Part shown: positions 1 to 4,313 of the stretch, piece by piece | Layout of the letters: the number at the start of each line of letters is the position of its first letter | How positions within the stretch are numbered: position 1 is the stretch's first letter | Assembly: GCA_009783805.1 (NCBI GenBank) | Contig: WRCU01000150.1 | Span: 1 to 5,121 of the forward strand | Length of the DNA: 5,121 bases | DNA from: Oscillospiraceae bacterium | GTDB taxonomy: Bacteria > Bacillota > Clostridia > WRCU01 | Direction of reading: 5' to 3' | Translations under genes and position numbers: made by a program | Notes under the pieces: generated by a model | Databases searched by the model: none | The model's input: the letters and a program-made list of their open reading frames with translations, nothing else | What the model was told of the DNA's origin: nothing

Positions 1-700
1 CGTGCGGCAGCCCGATCTTGAACTTCCTGTCCGCGCCGGGCTTTTGCCTGACTAATATGTACCGCTCGCCCCACGTCACGCGAGCGTCCCCCATCGACGT
101 GTACGGCCAAAGCGCCACCAGCCTGTCTGGCAGCAGGCCCACCCCCAGCGCCGGCTGCGGGATCACCTCGATACCCCCGGGCCGCATTACGGATATGGCC
201 CAGGACGAAAGGTCCACGTCCCACGCGCCTTCGTTGGTGAGCGTGTGCACGACGGTCACGGAGGCGTCGCCTTCGGCCATCGTCAGCTTAATCTCTTTCT
301 TTATGTGGGTCCAGTCCTCCGTGTCCTGCGTAAGCCGGACCCCATTCTTCAACGCCCTGCACTTGACCGGGGCGTTGTCGCCCATGTAGGTCCTCGGCAT
401 GGCCTCCGGGCTGTGCCACAGCCTATGCCCGCCGTACATGACCCAGTCGTGGCCCGAGTCGTCGTCGATGGCCCCCACGTACTCGGCCGCCTTCCTGGCC
501 CTGCGCCGTTGCCGGTCGGCCGGAGGCGCCCCCCTCTCCGCGGTCGGCGGCACCTCATGGAACACGTTGACGCCGCCCATGCCGTAGGAGATGACCCTCG
601 GCCCGACCTCCGTAAGCGCTATCGCCTCCGCCAGGCCGTTCGAGACCCTGACGCACTCCCCGTACCCCTTATAGCGCAACCGTTCCGTAACCACCGCCAT
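1..700 (-). CDS. DUF4380 / galactose-mutarotase-like protein (C-terminus off left edge)
   Basis: Reading the minus strand from the ATG at 700 gives an open frame of 233 codons to the window edge with no stop, so the C-terminus is missing. Seen directly: GPRVISYG near residues 33-40, YGGHRLWHSPE at 89-99, a PRTY..DN.PV stretch at 102-112, LTQDTE at 123-128, KKEI at 134-137, VHTLTNEG at 151-158, a WAISVM..GG segment at 167-176, LWPYTSMGD at 197-205 and WGERYILVRQ at 210-219. From memory, this order of blocks matches the DUF4380 family of galactose-mutarotase-like beta-sandwich proteins. These probably bind a carbohydrate, but most have no proven reaction. The start is supported by GGAAGGTGG (minus strand, 706-714) about 5 nt upstream. 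A GTG three codons upstream would overlap that site and is less likely. Residues 51-82 look like an insertion relative to the family and include a basic run, RQRRRARK (63-70). No signal peptide is visible, so a cytoplasmic location is inferred. The gene is divergent from the MFS-like gene. Confidence 0.82.
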   Translation of the reverse strand, partial: MAVVTERLRYKGYGECVRVSNGLAEAIALTEVGPRVISYGMGGVNVFHEVPPTAERGAPPADRQRRRARKAAEYVGAIDDDSGHDWVMYGGHRLWHSPEAMPRTYMGDNAPVKCRALKNGVRLTQDTEDWTHIKKEIKLTMAEGDASVTVVHTLTNEGAWDVDLSSWAISVMRPGGIEVIPQPALGVGLLPDRLVALWPYTSMGDARVTWGERYILVRQKPGADRKFKIGLPH

Positions 701-793
701 GCCGGCCACCTTCCCCCACGCTTCCGCCGGGCGTCGCCGCGCGCCCTTGCCCGTCCAGGCCCGGCCGGAAGCGGACGCCGGGCGACGACCCTC

Positions 794-805
794 ACATATT
801 AATAC
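794..805. promoter_or_regulatory. AT-rich TATA-like element in divergent intergenic region
   Basis: The run atattaata at 796-804 is the only long A/T-only stretch between the divergent genes at 700 and 931, inside very GC-rich DNA. It contains the perfect 8-bp palindrome tattaata (797-804), so it reads the same on both strands. In archaea a TATA box sits about 25 bp before the transcription start. Used leftward it would give a leader of about 70 nt for the DUF4380 gene, and used rightward one of about 100 nt for the MFS-like gene. Which direction is real, or whether both are, cannot be decided from the sequence. The rest of 701-930 holds no convincing gene. Confidence 0.4.
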
Positions 806-819
806 GGTAGGCGGCCTTT

Positions 820-875
820 GGCAACCGGACCTCCGCCATGGGCGCCTAGCCCGCCTGTGGGCGGCCAGTGTTGCC
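820..875 (+). other. possible folded leader upstream of the MFS-like gene
   Basis: GGCAAC at 820-825 can pair with GTTGCC at 870-875. Between them lie two small hairpins: CGCC (834-837) with GGCG (841-844), and CCGCC (851-855) with GGCGG (860-864) around a tgtg loop. Together they could form a three-way junction in the 5' leader of the gene starting at 931. Short GC stems arise easily by chance in DNA this GC-rich, and I recognise no known riboswitch or RNA family here. Confidence 0.18.
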
Positions 876-930
876 GTGCCTGCCAAGGCTGTGGTAGAAT
901 CCTTGAAAGGCTCGCCACGGTGGTTTTCGC

Positions 931-2412
931 ATGCTCAGGATCAAGGTAAGGAACTCCGTCTTCTGGCTGAGCGGCATATGCGCGTCATTCGCCTGGACGG
1001 TCTTCTCCTTCAACATCATCCCAATACTAAGGAACGCCGGGCTCACCGCCTTTGAGGCCTCCCTGACCGCGGGGTCGGGGCTGCTGCTCATGGGGGCCCT
1101 CACCGCGGCCTTCCGGCTGACGGTCAGGGCCGCGAAGGGCGGGGCCATACTGGGCTTCCTGACTCTCTTCGGGCTCGCCGCGTCCGCGGCCCCGATGCTG
1201 CTCATCCCGCTTCTCAAGGGCAGCGCCGGCATGGTCGCCTTTTTGGCCCTCACCTTCCTCGCGTCCCCATCGGCCCTGCTGGCCTCGGTCCCCGAGGCGG
1301 TGGCCGAAGGCCCCGAAGGGTCCAAGCCCGGATCGGTCAGCATATCGAACGCCAAGAGGATGGTATCCGCCGCGGCCCTCGGCTCACTGCTCTCATTCTT
1401 GACCGCCTACGCCCTGTTCCGCGCGGACTCCGCCCCGGACGGCTTCACCGCCTTCCTCATCCCCGCCCTCCTGACGGCCGCCTCGCATGCGGCGCTGTTC
1501 CCCGCCATGGCGGGCAGGGCCCAAAGCGCGGGCAAGGCGGGGCATTGGGGGCGGGGCGCGCCCGACATGGGCGCTCCGCATATGGGCGACGGAGCCGACG
1601 GCGTCCGCAGCCGGAAGGCTAAGTCCGCCATATTCATCCTGCTGTCCGCCTCCGTGATGGCATTGGCCCTCCACTACGCGCCCTTCTACCTTTTCCACGT
1701 GAACAAAGGGATGACCTCCGCCCTGACGTCGGGGGTGCTGCTGCTCCTGCCTTTCGCGGTCACCCTCCCTTTCTCCGGCAAGCTCGCGAGGCCCCACGCA
1801 TACAGGCTCCTGACGGCGTCCTTGCTGACCATGGCCGCCACGCTGCTCATCACCATCGTCCTGAACGCCACGATAGCGCTCTACGTACTGTCCTTCGCCT
1901 TCGGGCTCGCCTGCTCGGCGGCCTACATATGCCTGTACCATATATTTTTGGCGGGCGCGTACGACGGCTTCGTCAGGCTCAGGTCCTTCTACCTCGCCAT
2001 CCTCGCCGCCTCCTTGGCCGCGGGGCTCATGACCGTCCTCTCCGGCATGGTCACGGGGACGTTCGGATTCCACTTCCCCGTCCTCCTCGTCTCGCTGGCG
2101 CTGCTGGTGGCCTGCGGGATGGCCGCGCTGGAGTCCGTGAGGTGGAAGGCCATGATGGCCTACGCCCCCCAATCCCCGCCCTCCCTTATCCCCGAGGCCG
2201 AGGCCTACCCCATGGCCCCGCCCGCGGATGACCCCATGGCTTCAACTATGCCTTCGCCTATGCCTTCGCCCATGCCCTCTCCCATGGATTCGCCTATGGC
2301 CGCGTCCCAGCCCAACGCCCTCCCCCCGCCGACGCCCAAGGAAGGCCGCGCCGTGCGCAAGGCCAAGCCACCCCCACCGCCCAACGACCCGAACGTCTGG
2401 GACGGCACATGA
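931..2412 (+). CDS. MFS-like 12-helix membrane protein with Met/Pro-repeat C-terminal tail
   Basis: The 493-residue protein has about twelve hydrophobic segments in a 6+6 layout: roughly 9-31, 45-62, 71-92, 100-120, 145-163, 171-193, then 232-254, 263-282, 291-312, 314-340, 352-372 and 380-401. A hydrophilic central loop at 194-231 separates the halves. This is the topology of major facilitator transporters in the cytoplasmic membrane. I do not see a clean MFS motif A in the 2-3 loop (only R62, R66 and K69), so the family call rests on topology and no substrate can be named. Residues 411-493 form a long soluble tail, rich in Pro and Met, with four M-x-S-P units at 440-455 and a later run of five prolines. 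The central loop carries DMGAPHMGDG. The ATG at 931 follows an in-frame stop at 904-906, and GGTGG at 919-923 lies 7 nt upstream as a weak ribosome site. The stop overlaps the next gene's start (ATGA, 2409-2412), so co-transcription is likely. An unclassified polytopic membrane protein is the alternative. Confidence 0.75.
   Translation: MLRIKVRNSVFWLSGICASFAWTVFSFNIIPILRNAGLTAFEASLTAGSGLLLMGALTAAFRLTVRAAKGGAILGFLTLFGLAASAAPMLLIPLLKGSAGMVAFLALTFLASPSALLASVPEAVAEGPEGSKPGSVSISNAKRMVSAAALGSLLSFLTAYALFRADSAPDGFTAFLIPALLTAASHAALFPAMAGRAQSAGKAGHWGRGAPDMGAPHMGDGADGVRSRKAKSAIFILLSASVMALALHYAPFYLFHVNKGMTSALTSGVLLLLPFAVTLPFSGKLARPHAYRLLTASLLTMAATLLITIVLNATIALYVLSFAFGLACSAAYICLYHIFLAGAYDGFVRLRSFYLAILAASLAAGLMTVLSGMVTGTFGFHFPVLLVSLALLVACGMAALESVRWKAMMAYAPQSPPSLIPEAEAYPMAPPADDPMASTMPSPMPSPMPSPMDSPMAASQPNALPPPTPKEGRAVRKAKPPPPPNDPNVWDGT
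2248..2295 (+). repeat. four 12-bp tandem units encoding M-x-S-P
   Basis: Four consecutive in-frame 12-base units begin at 2248, 2260, 2272 and 2284. The first is ATGCCTTCGCCT, and the others differ from it at one to three positions. They encode M-P-S-P three times and then M-D-S-P, residues 440-455 of the MFS-like protein, and the next codon is again ATG. The unit is a whole number of codons, so changes in copy number would keep the reading frame. Loosely related Met-Ala and Pro-Met codons flank the array at 2213-2247. Confidence 0.85.
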
Positions 2413-2984
2413 ACGGCCGTTGGGATTCCCTGCACGCCGAATGCGACTCCTGCTCCAGGTGCCCCCTCTCCAGGTCCAGGGCGGCCCCGGTGCTGGGATG
2501 CGGCTCGCGCGACGCGAGGATGATGATGGTCGGGGGCCACCCCTCAGTCGCCGACGAGCGGCGCGGAAGGCCATTCGCCGGCCCACCCGGCAGGCTGTTG
2601 GATCTCGCCCTGACCTCGCTGGGGATCGCGCCGGGATCGGTCTACATGGCCAACGTGATAAAGTGCAGGACGCCCTCGGACAGGGACCCCTTCGCCGAGG
2701 AGGCGGACTCGTGCCTGCCTTACCTCAGGGCGCAGTTCACCTTGGTGAGGCCGGAGATAATCGTCTGCCTGGGGGAGTTCGCTTCCAAGAGGCTGATGGG
2801 GCCTGACTTCAGCTTCCACGCCGACAGGGGCGTGTGGTCTGAGAGGAAGGGCGTCCGCATGGCGGCGACGTTCCACCCCGCGGACGCCGTCCGCGGCGGC
2901 TCCGTCAAGGAGGCCCTATGGCTGGACCTCAAGGGGGCCAAGGCCCTCCTCTCCGGCCAGGGCCCAGGCGGGCAGGCAAAATGA
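2409..2984 (+). CDS. udg: Family 4 (UDGa-type) uracil-DNA glycosylase, iron-sulfur
   Basis: This 191-residue protein, a usual length for the family, would excise uracil from DNA to begin base-excision repair. Four cysteines fit the family's [4Fe-4S] pattern: C15-x2-C18 near the N-terminus, then C86-x15-C102. Further family blocks are RPFAGPPGRLLD at 54-65, with F56 as the likely uracil-stacking residue, VYMANVIKCRTP at 78-89 with N82, ILCLG-like IIVCLGEFA at 117-125, and TFHPA at 154-158 with H156. The first motif, normally GE-x-PG before RPFVG, reads GGHPS here (42-46). It aligns without gaps, so the usual Glu is Gly43 and the last Gly is Ser46. Activity or specificity may therefore differ. 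C12 and C31 are extra cysteines. The start is the A of an ATGA overlap with the MFS-like gene, with no strong ribosome site of its own, which suggests translational coupling. The Gly/Gln-rich last ten residues are probably disordered. A divergent member of the wider glycosylase superfamily is possible. Confidence 0.9.
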   Translation: MNGRWDSLHAECDSCSRCPLSRSRAAPVLGCGSRDARMMMVGGHPSVADERRGRPFAGPPGRLLDLALTSLGIAPGSVYMANVIKCRTPSDRDPFAEEADSCLPYLRAQFTLVRPEIIVCLGEFASKRLMGPDFSFHADRGVWSERKGVRMAATFHPADAVRGGSVKEALWLDLKGAKALLSGQGPGGQAK

Positions 2985-2985
2985 A

Positions 2986-3013
2986 AGGCCGCGCGTATGG
3001 CGACGCGCGGCCT
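2986..3013. terminator. perfect 11-bp hairpin between convergent genes, likely terminator
   Basis: AGGCCGCGCGT (2986-2996) and ACGCGCGGCCT (3003-3013) are exact inverted repeats around a 6-nt loop. The hairpin begins one base after the glycosylase stop codon and lies 33 bp beyond the malic enzyme stop at 3047. On the minus strand the stem is followed by a T-rich stretch, tttcattttg, giving an intrinsic-terminator-like layout for the malic enzyme transcript. The plus-strand side is followed by a weaker pyrimidine-rich stretch. Archaeal termination usually depends on T-tracts rather than stems, so the hairpin may instead protect mRNA 3' ends or block antisense read-through. The inverted repeat is certain; its role is inferred. 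Confidence 0.6.
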
Positions 3014-3046
3014 ACTGTCTCTACCGTGATTATTCAATCGGGGCCT

Positions 3047-4222
3047 TCATAGCCTAGCCACCCCTGAGTCCCTCGCCGCCTTCGCGACGGCCTTCCCGAC
3101 CTCCACGCCGACGTTCTTATTGAAGGACATCGGCAGGATGCAGTCCACGCTGAGCTCGCTTTCCGGGACCATGCCCGCGACGGCCATCGCGGCCGCGATC
3201 TTCATCTCGTCGTTGATGTCCCTCGCCCTCACGTCCAGGGCGCCCCTGAAGACCCCCGGGAACGCCAACACGTTGTTGATCTGGTTCTTGAAGTCCGACC
3301 TCCCCGTGCCGACTATCTTGGCGCCCGCCGCCGCGGCCTCGTCCGGGAATATCTCCGGGGTGGGGTTGGCCATCGCGAATATTATCGGGTCCTTGGCCAT
3401 GGACTTGACCATGTCCTTCGTCACGCAGCCGGGCGCGGACAGGCCTATGAACACGTCGGCCCCGACTATGACGTCCTTCAGCTGCCCCTTCTTCCTGGAT
3501 AGGTTCGAGATCCTCGCCATGTCCGCCTTGGCCGGGTTCAAGTCGTCCCTGCCTTCGTATATGGCCCCCTTCGTGTCGCAGAGGATGACGTTCTTCAGGC
3601 CCATGCTCATGAGCAGCTTGGTCACCGCTATGCCCGAGGCGCCGGAGCCGTTTATGACGACGGAGATCCCGCGTATGTCCCTGCCGGTGACCTTCATGCT
3701 GTTCAGCATGGCGGCCACCGTGACGATGGCCGTCCCGTGCTGGTCGTCATGGAATATGGGGATGTCGCAGACTTCCTTCAGCCTTCTCTCAACCTCAAAG
3801 CACCTAGGCGCCGATATATCCTCCAGGTTTATACCCCCGAAGCTGCCGGCCAGGAGCCTCACGGTGTTCACGATGTCATCAACGTCCTTGGATCGTATGC
3901 ACAGCGGGAAGGCGTCCACGTCCGCGAAGGACTTGAACAGCACGCACTTGCCCTCCATCACGGGCATGCCCGCCTCCGGCCCGATGTCGCCCAGCCCGAG
4001 GACGGCCGTACCGTCGGTCACCACCGCCACCAGGTTCCAGCGCCTCGTGTACTTGTACGAGAGGTCGACGTCCTTCGAGATCGCCAGGCACGGCTCAGCC
4101 ACGCCGGGGGTGTAGGCCAACGTCAGGTCCCTCTTGTCGTTCACTGGGACTTTGCTGATGACCTCTATCTTCCCTTTCCACTCACCATGAAGCTTCAGCG
4201 CTTCCTCTTGTATCGTAATCAA
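3047..4222 (-). CDS. NAD(P)-dependent malic enzyme (malate dehydrogenase, oxaloacetate-decarboxylating)
   Basis: This 391-residue cytoplasmic enzyme would convert malate to pyruvate and CO2 with reduction of NAD(P), linking the C4 acid pool to pyruvate. The length matches the short prokaryotic form, without a C-terminal phosphotransacetylase-like domain. The N-terminal malic domain shows YTPGVAEPC (37-45) with Y37, and LGLGDIG (75-81) followed by EGK with K92, the likely Tyr-Lys catalytic pair. GGINLEDISAP (129-139) and FHDDQHGTA (157-165) supply E134, D135 and D160 for the divalent metal. The NAD(P)-binding domain has GSGASGIAV (192-200) and D216 at the end of the second strand, which hints at NAD rather than NADP. 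Later blocks are NPTPEIFP and the NQINNVLAFPGVFRGALD stretch. The start is TTG at 4222. An in-frame TAA lies two codons upstream, and the resulting N-terminus resembles family members, so no longer start exists. The ribosome site is weak. A TATA-like promoter lies just upstream, and the gene converges on the glycosylase gene across a hairpin. Confidence 0.97.
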   Translation of the reverse strand: MITIQEEALKLHGEWKGKIEVISKVPVNDKRDLTLAYTPGVAEPCLAISKDVDLSYKYTRRWNLVAVVTDGTAVLGLGDIGPEAGMPVMEGKCVLFKSFADVDAFPLCIRSKDVDDIVNTVRLLAGSFGGINLEDISAPRCFEVERRLKEVCDIPIFHDDQHGTAIVTVAAMLNSMKVTGRDIRGISVVINGSGASGIAVTKLLMSMGLKNVILCDTKGAIYEGRDDLNPAKADMARISNLSRKKGQLKDVIVGADVFIGLSAPGCVTKDMVKSMAKDPIIFAMANPTPEIFPDEAAAAGAKIVGTGRSDFKNQINNVLAFPGVFRGALDVRARDINDEMKIAAAMAVAGMVPESELSVDCILPMSFNKNVGVEVGKAVAKAARDSGVARL

Positions 4223-4278
4223 GCCTTACCGACGCTGCCTCGGAATCGCGCGGCGGTGCGGCGGCCCCTCCTCCCATT

Positions 4279-4291
4279 CGTTATTTTTATG
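4279..4291 (-). promoter_or_regulatory. TATA-like promoter of the malic enzyme gene
   Basis: On the minus strand the 91-bp gap between the upstream gene's stop (4314) and the TTG at 4222 contains cataaaaataacg, an A/T island in otherwise GC-rich DNA. Transcription starting about 25 bp downstream, near 4255-4260, would leave a leader of 35-40 nt. This fits a separate archaeal promoter for malic enzyme even though the gene before it lies on the same strand. A purine-rich gggaggagggg at about 4265-4274 lies too far from the TTG to be its ribosome site. Confidence 0.5.
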
Positions 4292-4313
4292 GCTGACGCC
4301 AAGGGCGACCGCC

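Noticed and set aside
18..802. Plus-strand open frames across the left region
   Set aside because: They lie opposite the well-conserved DUF4380 frame on the minus strand and encode Pro/Arg/Ala-rich sequence with no family features. Stops are simply rare in GC-rich DNA.
815..890. A possible tRNA in the divergent intergenic region
   Set aside because: The GGCAAC/GTTGCC stem suggested one, but there is no T-loop, no D-loop consensus and no seven-pair acceptor stem.
1550..1565. GGGCGCGCCC palindrome inside the MFS-like gene
   Set aside because: It is short, within coding sequence and expected by chance in GC-rich DNA.
1393..2172. Long minus-strand open frame of about 259 codons inside the MFS-like gene
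   Set aside because: Its translation is dominated by Gly, Arg, Glu and His as expected from an antisense frame. The plus-strand frame gives twelve clean hydrophobic helices.
3120..4115. Plus-strand open frame of 331 codons opposite malic enzyme
   Set aside because: It is the antisense shadow of a confidently recognised enzyme and has no recognisable motif of its own.
4185..4277. Small minus-strand open frame from an ATG at 4277 overlapping the malic enzyme start
   Set aside because: It is only about 31 codons of low-complexity sequence, and the predicted transcription start lies downstream of its ATG.
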